Positions 1 through 9,180 are shown, counted from the first letter of the stretch. The stretch: DNA of 46,767 nt from Brachybacterium sp. FME24 (GCF_014897705.1 NZ_JABUXV010000028.1:1-46767), one strand, 5' to 3'. The notes: generated from the letters alone by a model not told the origin. Translations and numbers: made by a program.

Positions 1-58
1 CGCTGCCGACCGCTGCGTAATCACACCCCGTGTCCAAGATCCGGGGGTAGGGCCCGGC
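1..58. mobile_element. Possible end of an insertion sequence
   Basis: The sequence left of base 58 no longer encodes the ABC ATPase. Its junction carries TGTCCAAGATCCGGGGG followed by TAGGGCCC, a G/C-run terminus that resembles IS3-like ends in high-GC Gram-positives. The family assignment is a guess, because the transposase and the other inverted repeat lie outside the window. Confidence 0.3.
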
Positions 59-609
59 TCGTCGGCGAAGACCACCGACGGGCGACCAGCCAGGGCGCGG
101 GCGATCGACACCCGCTGCGCCTGGCCGCCGGAGAGCTGGGTGGGACGACGCTCATGCATCCCCTGCAGGCCGAGGCGGTCCAGCCAGGAGCGGGCCTCAG
201 CAGTGGCGCTGCGCCGGGAGACCCCGGCGAGCATCCGCGGCAGGATCACGTTCTCCACCGCGGTGAGCTCGGGCAGCAGCTGACCGTCCTGGAAGACGAA
301 CCCGAAGTCGCTGCGGCGCAGGCGGGTGCGAGCGCGGTCACCGAGCGACGCGAGGTCCGTGCCGTCGTGGAGGACATTCCCCGAGGTGGGACGCAGGATC
401 CCGGCGAGAATGTGCAGCAGCGTGGTCTTCCCGCAGCCGGAGGGACCCATCACCGCCAGCGAGTCCGCGCGACCGATGTCGAGGTCCACACCGTCCAGGG
501 CATGGGTGGCAGTGCCCTGGGTCCCGTAGGTCATGATCAGGCGCCGGCCCGAGAGCACCGGGGCAGGATGCAGGGCGGAGGGCTGCGCAGTGCCGGCCGG
601 TGCGGGAGC

Positions 610-715
610 GGCGGCCTGCTGGACGGGGACAGCGGGCTGCTGGACGGGGACAGCGGGCGGCTGGATGGGAGCGACGGCCTGCTGGACCGGAGCGACGGCC
701 TGCTGGACCGGGACG
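610..715 (-). repeat. 21-base tandem repeat coding PVQQ-type heptads
   Basis: Five imperfect 21-base units inside the ABC ATPase gene encode PVQQAVA, PVQQAVA, PIQPPAV, PVQQPAV and PVQQAAA. The units keep the reading frame, so copy-number change would lengthen or shorten the linker without a frameshift. The core CTGCTGGACCGG (plus strand) also occurs in the 18-base array at 17596-17685. Confidence 0.8.
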
Positions 716-957
716 TACGAGGGGTTCGTGGAATGGGACGACGGGCCCGTCGGGGTGGAGGACGCGAATGGAGAAGTGTTCATGCGTCCCAGAATCCTGC
801 CCCCACCCCCGCAGGCGCATCGACCCCTGGATCCATATCCCCCCGTCGATGTCAGACCGTGGTCGGACGGGCTGCGCACAAGGCACGATCCCGGTCGACG
901 CACCCAGCCTGCCTGCCTGCGCTTTGCTCCCCGTGCCTTCACCGCATCGCGACGAAT

Positions 958-1009
958 AATGTCCCCTCACGACCGATCAGAGCGACCTGATCGGTCCTGA
1001 GGGGACATT
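958..1009. terminator. Long hairpin downstream of pstB
   Basis: AATGTCCCCTCA at 958-969 pairs with TGAGGGGACATT at 998-1009, and GACCGATCAG at 971-980 pairs with CTGATCGGTC at 987-996, with one C/C mismatch between the two stems and a 6-base loop. The roughly 22-pair stem is nearly symmetric, so it could end transcription of the pst operon from the right and act as an insulator before the ABC gene. Confidence 0.65.
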
Positions 1010-1025
1010 TCCGGGTTGACGATCC

Positions 1026-1220
1026 CGCTCGTGCCTCGCGGAACGTCGATCAGACTGAGCCGAACCGGCTGATCTCCTACCGCTCGTGCCTCGCAGAACG
1101 TCGATCAGACTGAGCCCAACCGGCAGACCTCCTACCGCTCGTGCCTCGCAGAACGTCGATCAGACTGAGCCCAACCGGCAGATCTCCTACCGCTCGTGCC
1201 TCGCAGTACGTCGATCAGCC
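1026..1220 (-). repeat. 55-base tandem array of a structured motif at pstB 3' end
   Basis: Units start at 1026, 1081 and 1136 with exact 55-base spacing, and a fourth, partial unit starts at 1191 and runs into the pstB stop codon. Read on the pst strand, each unit has a CTGATC arm, a short hairpin closed by a GCGA (GNRA) loop, the segment GAGCGGTAGGA, and a closing arm such as GATCAG. The proximal copy spans 1177-1220. A related single copy sits at the fba 3' end (13780-13819). With the hairpin at 958-1009, this accounts for the whole 784-1214 interval. Confidence 0.75.
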
Positions 1221-2000
1221 GAAGCGGCCGGAGATGTAGTCCTCGGTCTGCTTGTTCGTGGGGTTGGTGAACATCGTGTCGGTGTCGTCGACCTCGATGA
1301 GGTGGCCGGGCTGGCCGGTGCCCGCGATGTTGAAGAAGCCGGTGCGATCGGAGACCCGCGAGGCCTGCTGCATGTTGTGCGTGACGATCACGATCGTGTA
1401 CTCCTCCTTCAGCTCGTGGATCAGATCCTCGATCGCGAGCGTGGAGATCGGGTCGAGCGCCGAGCAGGGCTCATCCATAAGGACGACCTCGGGACTGACC
1501 GCGATGGTGCGGGCGATGCACAGACGCTGCTGCTGCCCGCCGGAGAGTCCCATGCCGGGCTTGTCGAGGCGGTCCTTGACCTCGTTCCAGAGGTTCGCGC
1601 CCTTCAGGGAGCGCTCCAGGAGCTCTTCGGCGGCCTTCTTGGAGATCCTGCGGTTGTTGAGCTTCACGCCGGCCAGCACGTTGTCGCGGATCGACATGGT
1701 CGGGAACGGGTTCGCCTTCTGGAAGACCATGCCGACGCGACGCCGCACGTTGACCGGGTCCACGCGAGGGTCGTAGATGTCCTCGCCGTTGATCTCGACC
1801 TTGCCCTTGGCGTAGGCGCCGGGGATGACCTCGTGCATGCGGTTCAGAGTGCGCAGGAAGGTCGACTTGCCGCAACCGGAGGGCCCGATCAGAGCGGTCA
1901 CCGAACGGGGCCGGATCTGGACGTCGACGCCCTCCACGGCCATGAAGTCACCGTAGTAGATGTTGAGATCCTCGACATTGATGGGCTGAGGGGCTGCCAT
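1215..2000 (-). CDS. pstB: Phosphate ABC transporter ATPase PstB
   Basis: Cytoplasmic ATPase of the high-affinity phosphate importer PstSCAB; it powers uptake by the PstA/PstC channel. The 261-residue length is typical. Walker [10 protein letters not shown] lies near residue 40, the Q-loop is VFQKANPFP, the signature is LSGGQQQR, Walker B is [13 protein letters not shown] and the switch His is in VTHNM. The start has a clear Shine-Dalgarno (GAAAGGA) 6-7 bases upstream. It is the last gene of pstS-pstC-pstA-pstB and follows pstA by 28 bases. The stop codon lies inside the first unit of the 55-base structured array, so the mRNA end is probably folded. Confidence 0.97.
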   Translation of the reverse strand: MAAPQPINVEDLNIYYGDFMAVEGVDVQIRPRSVTALIGPSGCGKSTFLRTLNRMHEVIPGAYAKGKVEINGEDIYDPRVDPVNVRRRVGMVFQKANPFPTMSIRDNVLAGVKLNNRRISKKAAEELLERSLKGANLWNEVKDRLDKPGMGLSGGQQQRLCIARTIAVSPEVVLMDEPCSALDPISTLAIEDLIHELKEEYTIVIVTHNMQQASRVSDRTGFFNIAGTGQPGHLIEVDDTDTMFTNPTNKQTEDYISGRFG

Positions 2001-2028
2001 CTGGTGTCCTTTCGCGTGGGACGTCAGC

Positions 2029-3192
2029 TCAGCGGCTGAGCTTCGGAGAGAAGTAGTGGCTGACCATGCGGGCGACGATGTTGAGCACCATCACGATCAC
2101 GATCAGGGTGAAGGCCGCGGCCCAGGCTCGGTCGATGTTGGTCGAGATCGAGCAGGCGTAGACCTCCTGGTTGATCGGGTTCGTGACGGTATCGCTCATG
2201 CAGTTCGCACTGCCCGCGCGGTACTGCTGATTGATGAACGTCGGCAGGGTCGACATTCTTCCGTCGAACATGTTCCAGTTCACCGACGTCACCATGCCCA
2301 CGGTGAGCAGCAGTGGAGCGGTCTCGCCGATCACGCGGGCGATCGCCAGGGTGACGCCGGTGGTCAGACCTGCGATCGCGGTACGCAGCACCACCTTGAC
2401 GATGGTCAGCCACTTGGGCACGCCCAGGGCGTAGGCCGCTTCGCGCAGGTCCATAGGGACCAGGCGCAGCATCTCCTCGCTCGAGCGGACCACGGTGGGG
2501 ATCATCAGCAGCGAGAGCGCGACGGCGCCCATGATGCCCATGCGCACGCTCTGGTCGGGCATGAACGCGATGAACAGCGCGAGTCCGAACAGGCCGGCGA
2601 CGATCGAGGGGATCCCGGTCATGACGTCGACCAGGAAGGTGACCCCCTTGCCGAGCACCTTGCGCCAGCCCACGTCGGCGTACTCCACCAGGAAGATCGC
2701 GGTGAACAGACCGATGGGGATCGAGATGATCGAGGCCCACAGGGTGATCAGCAGGGTGCCGATGGTCGCGTGGACCACCCCTCCCGCATCCGCGCCGCCG
2801 ATGATGCCCGACATGTCGGTGGTCCAGAAGGCGAAGGGGGTGGGGGCGGCCGCGACGACGCGGACCAATCCGCGCCCGACGACTTCCCACAGCAGGGAGA
2901 GCAGCGGGAACATCGCGATGGCGAAGGCCCCGATGACGACGAGGGTCATCAGCCTCTCCATCGCCCAGCGACGGCCTTCCCGGATCCGGGAGTAGGTGTA
3001 GCCGAACAGGAGATGGAAGACGAAACCCAGCAGGATTGCTCCGGGGATCGACAAGGCGTCGAAGATCGCCAGCAGTGCGATAGCGACGAGCAGGCCGGCC
3101 AGGCCCGTGACGACCAGGTGGTACCACGGCAGCCGGCGCTCCTCCTTGCTGCGCATCGTCGGGGCGATGTCGACGGTGGTCGGGGAACTCAT
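2029..3192 (-). CDS. pstA: Phosphate ABC transporter permease PstA
   Basis: Membrane permease that pairs with PstC to carry phosphate through the membrane. At 387 residues it is longer than the usual ~290. The extra N-terminal part (residues 1-90) adds two or three hydrophobic segments before the ABC permease core, as is seen in some actinobacterial PstA. The coupling (EAA-type) loop is around [12 protein letters not shown] Cys-containing periplasmic loop (ANCMSDT to VYACSI) precedes the last membrane span. pstC ends 6 bases upstream, indicating tight co-translation; the start is ATG after a GAGGT ribosome site. Confidence 0.95.
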   Translation of the reverse strand: MSSPTTVDIAPTMRSKEERRLPWYHLVVTGLAGLLVAIALLAIFDALSIPGAILLGFVFHLLFGYTYSRIREGRRWAMERLMTLVVIGAFAIAMFPLLSLLWEVVGRGLVRVVAAAPTPFAFWTTDMSGIIGGADAGGVVHATIGTLLITLWASIISIPIGLFTAIFLVEYADVGWRKVLGKGVTFLVDVMTGIPSIVAGLFGLALFIAFMPDQSVRMGIMGAVALSLLMIPTVVRSSEEMLRLVPMDLREAAYALGVPKWLTIVKVVLRTAIAGLTTGVTLAIARVIGETAPLLLTVGMVTSVNWNMFDGRMSTLPTFINQQYRAGSANCMSDTVTNPINQEVYACSISTNIDRAWAAAFTLIVIVMVLNIVARMVSHYFSPKLSR

Positions 3193-3198
3193 GGGACC

Positions 3199-4212
3199 TC
3201 AGCTCTTGACGCCGCTGCGGGCGACGATCCAGCGGGCAAGGGCGTTGATGATGAACGTCAGCACGAACAGGACCAGGCCCGTGAAGATGAGCAGGGACAT
3301 CTCGGTGCCGGATGCCTCCGCCTGCTTCGAGGCGATGTTCGCGGCGATCGATTGGTGCATCCCGACCTCGAGGATGTGGAACGAGAACGTCGCGCCGGGC
3401 GCGAGGATCATCAGCACGGCCATGGTCTCGCCGAGCGCTCGGCCGAGGCCCAGCATCGAGGCGGCGACCACGCCGGACTTGCCGAAGGGGAGGACCACGG
3501 TGCGGATCGTCTCCCAGCGGGTGGCACCGAGGGCGAGTGCGGCTTCTTCCTGCAGGCGCGGGGTCTGCAGGAACACCTCACGCGCCACCGCCGTGATGAT
3601 CGGCAGGACCATCACAGCGAGCACGATCGCGGCGGAGGCGAGGTTGCGCATCGGAGCGGTCGGGTCGCCGGCGAACAGGGCGACGACCGGCTGCCCGCCG
3701 ACGAGGGGGACGAAGCCCGGCCAGGACGGCCAGGTTCCCAGCGTCGAGTTCAGGAAGATGTAGAGCGGCTCGAGCTTGGGGACGAGCCAGATACCGCCCC
3801 AGAGCCCGTAGACCACGGAGGGCACGGCCGCGAGGAGGTCGATCATGTACCCGAGGCCGGAGGCCATCCGGCGCGGAGCGTAATGCGAGATGAACAGGGC
3901 GATGCCGATGGAGACCGGGATCGCGATGCCCAGCGCGATCGCGGCGGCCAGAACGGTGCCGAAGATCAGCGGCAGGGTGGTCTCCAACAGGGAGAACGCC
4001 GAGCTCTCGCCGATGAATTCACGACTCTCCCGCACCGCCGGCAAGGACTCGGTGGTGAGGAAGATGGCCACGAGGGCCAGGGTCACGAAGATGAGGAGGC
4101 CCGAGCCGATGCTCAGATACGAGAAGACGGCGTCACCGACGCGGCGACGGCTGCTCGACATCGAGGGTGGGGGCGTCTCCGGGGTCTCCGGCATGACGTC
4201 GGTAGTGCTCAC
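3199..4212 (-). CDS. pstC: Phosphate ABC transporter permease PstC
   Basis: Second membrane permease of the phosphate importer. The 337-residue protein begins at a GTG with GGAAGG about 8 bases upstream, has a first membrane span near residues 35-55 (LLIFVTLALVAIFLTT), five more spans, and the coupling loop EEAALALGATRWET. It lies 96 bases after pstS and 6 before pstA. The gap after pstS has no strong hairpin that I can see, so the four genes are likely one transcript from the PHO-box promoter, with a higher level of pstS possible. Confidence 0.95.
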   Translation of the reverse strand: MSTTDVMPETPETPPPSMSSSRRRVGDAVFSYLSIGSGLLIFVTLALVAIFLTTESLPAVRESREFIGESSAFSLLETTLPLIFGTVLAAAIALGIAIPVSIGIALFISHYAPRRMASGLGYMIDLLAAVPSVVYGLWGGIWLVPKLEPLYIFLNSTLGTWPSWPGFVPLVGGQPVVALFAGDPTAPMRNLASAAIVLAVMVLPIITAVAREVFLQTPRLQEEAALALGATRWETIRTVVLPFGKSGVVAASMLGLGRALGETMAVLMILAPGATFSFHILEVGMHQSIAANIASKQAEASGTEMSLLIFTGLVLFVLTFIINALARWIVARSGVKS

Positions 4213-4308
4213 AGGGGCCTTCCTCAGAGCTCACGGGGCAGGGTGGTGACGCGGGCGTGCCGCCGAGCCACGAATGGGCCGGCGGCACGACGTTGTGCAA
4301 GGGCGATA

Positions 4309-5445
4309 TCAGCCGACCGTGATGCCGTCGATCGCCTCGTGGACCTCGGTGGAGAGCTCTTCGGTCAGCGGAGCGGAGCCGGCGTTGTCGGCAGCGGTCT
4401 GCTGACCCTCCGGGGAGGTGATGTAGGAGGCGTACTCCTTGACTGCCTCACCCTGGGCGGCGTCGGCGTAGGAGCCGCACACGACCAGGTAGGACACCAG
4501 GACGATCGGGTAGACGCCCGACTCGGTGGTGGTGCGATCCAGGTCGAAGACGATGTCGTTCTCCTCGCGGCCCTCGGCGCGCGGCGAGACGTCGACGGCC
4601 TTGGCAGCGGCGTCCGCGCTGTACTCCACGAACTCCTCGCCCACCTGGATGGCGGCGATGCCGAGGTTACCGGCCTGCGAGGCGTCGGCGTAGCCGATGG
4701 TGCCGTTGCCGCCCTCGACGGTGGAGATCAGGCCCGAGGTGCCGTCACCGGACTGGCCACCCTCGATCGGCCAGGTCTCGATCGGACCGTGGGTCCAGGC
4801 GTCGGGTGCCGACTTGGAGAGGTAGTCGGTGAAGTTCTCGGTGGTGCCCGAGTCGTCGGAGCGGTGGACCGGGACGACATCCAGATCGGGCAGATCGGCA
4901 TCGGGGTTGGCCTCGGCGATCTTCGGATCGTTCCACTTCGTGATGTCGCCCGCGAAGATGCCGCCGATGACATCGGCGGGGAGGTTCAGCGAATCGACGC
5001 CCTCGAGGTTGAAGACGACGGCGATCGGGGAGATGTAGAGCGGCAGGTCGATTGCCTGCTCTCCGTTGCAGACCTCGGTGGAGCCCGCGAGCTCCTCCTC
5101 GTCCAGGGCCGCATCGGAGCCGGCGAACTGGACCTGGCCGCTCAGGAACTGCTCGCGGCCGGTGCCGGAGCCGGTGGGGTCGTAGGTGACGCTGAGGTCG
5201 CCGCCCTCGGCGCCGACGAGGCCCATGAAGGACTCGGTCCACGCGGTCTGCGCGTTCTGCGCGGAGGATGCCCCCGCGCCGGCGAGGTTTCCGGTCAGCT
5301 CGGCGTAGCCTCCGCCGGCTGCACCGCCGCCATCTGATCCGTTGCCCTCCTCGGCGGCCGAGCCACCGCCGCAGGCCGTCAGAGCGAGGCCGCCGACCAG
5401 GCCGAGAGCGGCGAGCGAGACGAGCTTGTTCTTGCGAACGTTCAC
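4309..5445 (-). CDS. pstS: Phosphate-binding lipoprotein PstS
   Basis: Extracellular phosphate-binding protein anchored by lipid. From the GTG at 5445 the protein is 378 residues with a signal peptide KNKLVSLAALGLVGGLALTAC; lipobox LTAC puts the lipidated Cys at residue 25, followed by a Gly/Ser-rich linker. Phosphate-site motifs include GAGASSAQNA, TYDPTGSGTGREQF, FAGSDAAL and HRSDDSGTTENF. I chose GTG 5445 rather than the farther upstream ATG because AAAGGA sits 6-7 bases before it and the signal peptide then starts normally. First gene of the operon, expected to be induced by phosphate starvation through PhoP. Confidence 0.95.
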   Translation of the reverse strand: MNVRKNKLVSLAALGLVGGLALTACGGGSAAEEGNGSDGGGAAGGGYAELTGNLAGAGASSAQNAQTAWTESFMGLVGAEGGDLSVTYDPTGSGTGREQFLSGQVQFAGSDAALDEEELAGSTEVCNGEQAIDLPLYISPIAVVFNLEGVDSLNLPADVIGGIFAGDITKWNDPKIAEANPDADLPDLDVVPVHRSDDSGTTENFTDYLSKSAPDAWTHGPIETWPIEGGQSGDGTSGLISTVEGGNGTIGYADASQAGNLGIAAIQVGEEFVEYSADAAAKAVDVSPRAEGREENDIVFDLDRTTTESGVYPIVLVSYLVVCGSYADAAQGEAVKEYASYITSPEGQQTAADNAGSAPLTEELSTEVHEAIDGITVG

Positions 5446-5550
5446 TGCAAGTCCTTTCGGGGCCGGAGGCCCGGGGAATGTGTGTGCCACGTGATGCGGA
5501 GAAGTCTGACGCCGGTGACGCTAGGGAGCACAGGTGACACCGCACCCGCT

Positions 5551-5572
5551 CCTGTATGAACACCAGGTGAAC
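5551..5572 (-). promoter_or_regulatory. PHO box upstream of pstS
   Basis: On the pst strand two 11-base direct units, GTTCACCTGGT and GTTCATACAGG, lie end to end about 105 bases before the pstS start. This matches the PhoP direct-repeat units known from Streptomyces (GTTCA-rich, 11-base period). A plausible -10 (TAGCGT) follows about 30 bases downstream. Binding by PhoP is inferred. Confidence 0.8.
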
Positions 5573-5686
5573 AGCCCGGCCGACGGCGCGAACCTGCAGG
5601 TCAGTCCGTGGATACGATCCGGTCACACTTTCAGGTGCACGGCGCGCGGACGCTGCGGCGCACCGCTCGTAACGGGTCGCCGATGC

Positions 5687-6277
5687 TCAGTTCATCTCGG
5701 CGAAGATTCCGAGCACGATGAGCAGTGCGAAGTAGAGCACCATGAAACCGAGCAGCACGAGCCCGAGGATGTTGAGCACGAGCCCCGCGATCGCGAAACC
5801 CCGCCCCGCCAGGACAGTGGGTGCGACCGGAGATGTCTCGCGCATGCCGAGGATCGAGAAGACGAGCCCGACCGGCGCCGGCAGACCGATGCACACCACG
5901 AGAGAGGCCAGGCCCAGGATGAAGGCCGCGATCGATTTTCCCGAGGTCGGCGCAGGTCGTGCGTACTGGCCCACGATCGGAGCGCCGCCGGCGGCGATCG
6001 CACCGGGCGCCCACGGGGTCGGGCCCTGGGTCGCGGGAGCTCCGGCGCCCTGCGACGAGAACGACGGCGCAGAGCTGTCGCTCGGCCGCGGATCTACCGC
6101 GTAGTAGCCCTCGGCCGGCGAACCCATCGCGTACGGGTCGGTACCGTCCGGCCCGACCGCGTAGGGGTTCTGGGCCGAGGGACCACCAGCGGCGGGACCG
6201 TGCGCCGGGTGCCCGCCGCTCGTACCGTCCTGTTCCGAATAGTCGGAGTACCCGTTCCCCTGATGCATACCCGTCAT
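5687..6277 (-). CDS. DUF4190-type membrane protein
   Basis: Function unknown. The 196-residue protein has a Gly/Pro/Tyr-rich disordered N-terminal half (residues 1-125) and a C-terminal half with two hydrophobic stretches separated by SILGMRETSP, the layout of DUF4190 proteins common in actinobacteria. I start it at the ATG at 6277 because GAGGAGG lies 8 bases upstream; a TTG at 6295 would place that ribosome site inside the gene, and another ATG lies three codons later. It follows mutT1 in the same direction after 79 bases. Probably a small integral membrane protein; no partner is evident. Confidence 0.8.
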   Translation of the reverse strand: MTGMHQGNGYSDYSEQDGTSGGHPAHGPAAGGPSAQNPYAVGPDGTDPYAMGSPAEGYYAVDPRPSDSSAPSFSSQGAGAPATQGPTPWAPGAIAAGGAPIVGQYARPAPTSGKSIAAFILGLASLVVCIGLPAPVGLVFSILGMRETSPVAPTVLAGRGFAIAGLVLNILGLVLLGFMVLYFALLIVLGIFAEMN

Positions 6278-6356
6278 CCTCCCCGTCCTCCTCAATTCCG
6301 TGGCCCCGCCCCGTCTCCTCGGGTTCGGCGCCGCGCTGTCGATAGTGGGCCGATGC

Positions 6357-7301
6357 TCAGCCGATGTTGGGCAGATGGCGCTCGATCGCGACCACCGACC
6401 TCGCCGGAGTCGTGTGCAGCATCAGCGCCTCCCCGGCGGCGAGGAACGGATCCTCACGTGGCAGCTCGAGCGCTGCACTGCGCTGCGCCACCTCCCGGAT
6501 CGACTCGATCACTGTGGGCAGTACGGGCCGATGCGTGCACACCACGGTGCCGCGCGCCTCGTGCAGGACTCGTTCGATCACTGCTCGGGTGCGCGAGGGG
6601 TGCCCGTCATGCCCGGCCTCACTGAGCTCGTCCTTGGTGCGGATCTTCAGACCCTCGATCCGGGCCAAGGGCTCGACCGTGCTCACGCAGCGCTTCCACG
6701 GGCTGCTCACCACGCTGCGCGGATCGAAGGCGTCGATCAGCGGGGGCAGCGCCTGCGCCTGCTTGCGCCCCTTGGAGTTCAGGGGCCGGTTCTTCTCACC
6801 TTTGCGCCACTTCGCACGGGACAGCGCCGCCCCGTGCCGCTGCACGATGATCGGCACCGTCACCAGTTCGTCGAGCTCCTGGAATCGCCGCAAGGTCGCC
6901 AGGCAGACCTGATCCCCCTGCCGGGTCAGCAGTTTCTCCGCCTCGTCCAGACGCACCCAGCGCACGTGGTCGATCTCCGCGGGATCCATCGGGCCGGGCG
7001 CCGTCTTCGCACGAACCGTCCCACTCCAGTACTGCACGATCTTGGTGCGACCGTCGGGGAGCAGATAGACCGACGCCGGCAATGGCCGGTGCAGACGCAC
7101 TCGGTACCCGGTCTCCTCGACGACCTCGCGCACAGCTGCGGCCGGGAACGTCTCGCCCTTGTCGAGCTTGCCCTTGGGGATCGACCAGTCGTCATAGCGA
7201 GGACGATGCACGAGCAGCACCTCCGTGCCCTTGGTCCCCTCACGCCAGGCGAGAGCGCCGGCCGCGAGGACAGGGGGCGGCTTCCCGGGGACGGCGTGCA
7301 C
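6357..7301 (-). CDS. mutT1: MutT1-like Nudix hydrolase/histidine phosphatase
   Basis: Two-domain nucleotide-pool sanitising enzyme. The N-terminal Nudix domain (residues ~10-140) has the box GKLDKGETFPAAAVREVVEETG. The C-terminal histidine-phosphatase domain (~150-310) carries the RHG motif in IIVQRHGAAL and a second His in VVCTHRPVLP. This fusion is the mycobacterial MutT1 architecture, which hydrolyses oxidised guanine nucleotides and diadenosine polyphosphates. It starts at a GTG 2 bases after the mshD stop, so the two genes are translationally coupled; both serve oxidative-damage control. Confidence 0.9.
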   Translation of the reverse strand: MHAVPGKPPPVLAAGALAWREGTKGTEVLLVHRPRYDDWSIPKGKLDKGETFPAAAVREVVEETGYRVRLHRPLPASVYLLPDGRTKIVQYWSGTVRAKTAPGPMDPAEIDHVRWVRLDEAEKLLTRQGDQVCLATLRRFQELDELVTVPIIVQRHGAALSRAKWRKGEKNRPLNSKGRKQAQALPPLIDAFDPRSVVSSPWKRCVSTVEPLARIEGLKIRTKDELSEAGHDGHPSRTRAVIERVLHEARGTVVCTHRPVLPTVIESIREVAQRSAALELPREDPFLAAGEALMLHTTPARSVVAIERHLPNIG

Positions 7302-7303
7302 GG

Positions 7304-8215
7304 TCAGCTCGTCCCCCCAGCGCTCATCTGCACGTCACGACCCGAGACGGCGAATCCCCACGTCTCGTACAGGCGCAGCGCCGGGGCATTGTCGGCCTCC
7401 ACGTACAGCTCGACGCCGGGGACCCCGGCCTGGAGCAGACGGTTCAGCGTGGCGGCCAGCAGATGCCCGGCCACACCGTGCCCCTGCACCGACGGCGCGG
7501 TGGCCACGACGTAGATCTCGGCGTCATGCCCAGCGGACGCAGCGGCGGCGTCAGGACTCTCCGTCGCCTCGCGCTTGACCCATACGAAGCCGACGAGCTC
7601 CTCGTCGCGGAGTGCCACGAGGAGATCCTCGGGGTCGAACCAGGGCTCGGCGAGGCGCTGGTCCAGATCGGCCCGGGTGAGCGCGCCCTGCTCGGGGTGC
7701 TCGGCGAAGGCGAGGGCATTGACCTCGACCCACCGGTCCGCGTCGCGCTCCGCGTCGAAGGCGTCCAAGCGCAGTCCCTCCAGGCTCGAGGCGGGGATCG
7801 CGGGCACCGGGTGCGCGACGTCGAGCTCGTGGTGGAGGGTCAGCAGGCGGCGGGTCTCCCGCAGGCCGGCGCCGGTCAGGAAGGCGAGGGACCCATCGAA
7901 CGCTCCGTGCGCCCACACCCCGGCATCGGGACGCAGTTCGAGGGCGGCGCGCAGCAGGGCCGTGCCGTGTCCGCTGCGGCGGTGATCGGGATGGACCATG
8001 CCTTGGACGGTGCCGTCGGCGAGCACGCTCGCGTAACCGAGCAGCTGAGTCGGGGCGGCATCGGCCTCGAGGAGGAGATGTTGTGCGGAATCTCCCTGCA
8101 GCGCGAGCCGTGCCGCTTCGTCCAACGGGGAGATCCGGTCGTGGGCGGTGACCGTATCGAGCAGGTCACGGGCCGCGTCGCGGTGGGTCTGCGACAGAGC
8201 AGCCGTCGTGATCAT
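7304..8215 (-). CDS. mshD: Mycothiol synthase MshD
   Basis: Acetyl-CoA:Cys-GlcN-Ins acetyltransferase, the last step of mycothiol synthesis in the cytoplasm. It is 303 residues, the usual MshD length, with two tandem GNAT folds. The C-terminal one has the acetyl-CoA loop VQGHGVAGHLL, then GVELYVEADNAPALRLYETWGF; the N-terminal one has VHPDHRRSGHGTALL. The ATG at 8215 follows GGAAGGA by 5 bases; in-frame sequence farther upstream is low-complexity and antisense to the next gene. It forms an operon with mutT1. Its presence marks the host as an actinobacterium. Confidence 0.92.
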   Translation of the reverse strand: MITTAALSQTHRDAARDLLDTVTAHDRISPLDEAARLALQGDSAQHLLLEADAAPTQLLGYASVLADGTVQGMVHPDHRRSGHGTALLRAALELRPDAGVWAHGAFDGSLAFLTGAGLRETRRLLTLHHELDVAHPVPAIPASSLEGLRLDAFDAERDADRWVEVNALAFAEHPEQGALTRADLDQRLAEPWFDPEDLLVALRDEELVGFVWVKREATESPDAAAASAGHDAEIYVVATAPSVQGHGVAGHLLAATLNRLLQAGVPGVELYVEADNAPALRLYETWGFAVSGRDVQMSAGGTS

Positions 8216-8351
8216 GGGGTCCTTCCGGGGCTCAGAGGTGCGCTGAGTGTGCCGCCACCTGCGGTCGCTCGTAGACTGCCACTGTAGCGCCCGTCGGACC
8301 AGTCCCGTCGGCGACCACGAAGAGACCGGATCCGAGTGCGAGGGAGGCCCC

Positions 8352-9101
8352 ATGACTGCTCCCGAGCGCACCCCGCTCGGCGCTGCCCTGGCGCTCCTTC
8401 TGACCGTGGTCGCCCTCACCGGCGCCGCATCCCCGACCCTGATGGCCACCACCGTGGCGGCTCTCGCGCTGCTGGTCGCCATGGCCTGGCCCGACCTTCT
8501 CGAGCTCCCCTCCCCTCGTGGCACCCGCCTCGTGATCGCCGCTGTCGGGGTGGCGGGTGCCGTGCTCGCCGCGACCGCCACGCAGCGGATCGCCCCGATG
8601 TCCGCGATCGTCATGATCTGCGCCGGTGGGGTGTTCGCGGCCTTCGTCCAGCAGATGCTGCGTCGGGATCGACGAGAACTCACCGCCTCCTTGACCGGCA
8701 CGGTCGCCGGGGTGTTCGTCTCCGGGATCGCCGCGACGTGGGTTCTCGCCCAGGTGGAGGCCGTGGAGATGGGCCGTGCGGGTCTGGTCGCAGCGATCGC
8801 TGCCGGCCTGGCCGCCACCCTCCTGCTCAATGCCACCCCGCTGCCGTCGAGGCTGCGGTTCCTCCTGTCCGCTGCGGCGGGCACCGGGGTGACCTCGGCG
8901 CTCGCCACCACGCTGGATGGGACGCCCCTGCCGATCGCGGCCGGGCTCGGCCTGCTGGTCTCGATCGGTGCCAGTTGCGCCCATCTGCTGGTCGGGTCCT
9001 CGCTGGTGGCGAAGGAACCTGTGCCCTCTCTCGCCGTGGGGGCGGTGCCGGTCGCCACGGTCGGTGTGGTCGCCCACCTCGCGGTGAACCTCCTCCCCTG
9101 A
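8352..9101 (+). CDS. Polytopic membrane protein, unknown
   Basis: No function recognised. The 249-residue protein is very hydrophobic with about seven or eight predicted membrane spans, for example ALALLLTVVALTGAA, AAVGVAGAVLAAT and AVPVATVGVVAHLAVNLL. A basic cytoplasmic loop QQMLRRDRREL sits in the middle. GGGAGG lies 5 bases before the chosen ATG; earlier in-frame starts lack a ribosome site. It is divergent from mshD, with 136 bases between starts that must hold both promoters. Confidence 0.75.
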   Translation: MTAPERTPLGAALALLLTVVALTGAASPTLMATTVAALALLVAMAWPDLLELPSPRGTRLVIAAVGVAGAVLAATATQRIAPMSAIVMICAGGVFAAFVQQMLRRDRRELTASLTGTVAGVFVSGIAATWVLAQVEAVEMGRAGLVAAIAAGLAATLLLNATPLPSRLRFLLSAAAGTGVTSALATTLDGTPLPIAAGLGLLVSIGASCAHLLVGSSLVAKEPVPSLAVGAVPVATVGVVAHLAVNLLP

Positions 9102-9132
9102 GCGTGAGATCCCCCGCTCCGAGAGATCCGCA

Positions 9133-9180
9133 GTGTTCGCCGTGCTCGCCGTACTCGCCGTACTCGCCGTACTCGCGGTA
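9133..9180. repeat. 9-base tandem repeat
   Basis: About five units of CTCGCCGTA with minor changes (GTG/GTA, one CGCGGTA) sit in the gap between the membrane protein and the 33-residue membrane peptide gene. The short period suggests slippage; no other function is visible. Confidence 0.7.

Larger units (their letters stand above)
1..783 (-). pseudogene. ABC transporter ATPase, 3' end disrupted
   Basis: ATP-binding subunit of an ABC transporter, nearest in style to the MacB/LolD export or lipoprotein-release class. Residues 1-75 are a Pro/Gln-rich linker with five 7-residue repeats of PVQQ type, an unusual extension. The ATPase core follows: Walker A GPSGCGKTT near residue 112, Q-loop FQDG, signature LSGGQAQR and Walker B VVFADEP. 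The family then expects TGALD, but the frame reads GPTPGSWTRG, so homology stops at about base 58. I infer that an insertion or rearrangement joins here and the gene is broken. The D-loop, H-loop His and the permease partner are not in the window. The ATG at 783 is the first in-frame start before the linker; a start after the linker is possible. Confidence 0.75.

Noticed and set aside
1026..1220. CRISPR-like array
   Set aside because: The 55-base units are contiguous with no variable spacers between repeats, and no cas genes are near.
2056..5337. 1093-codon plus-strand reading frame across the pst operon
   Set aside because: It is antisense to pstA, pstC and pstS, which have full family motifs; the frame stays open because of high GC at third positions.
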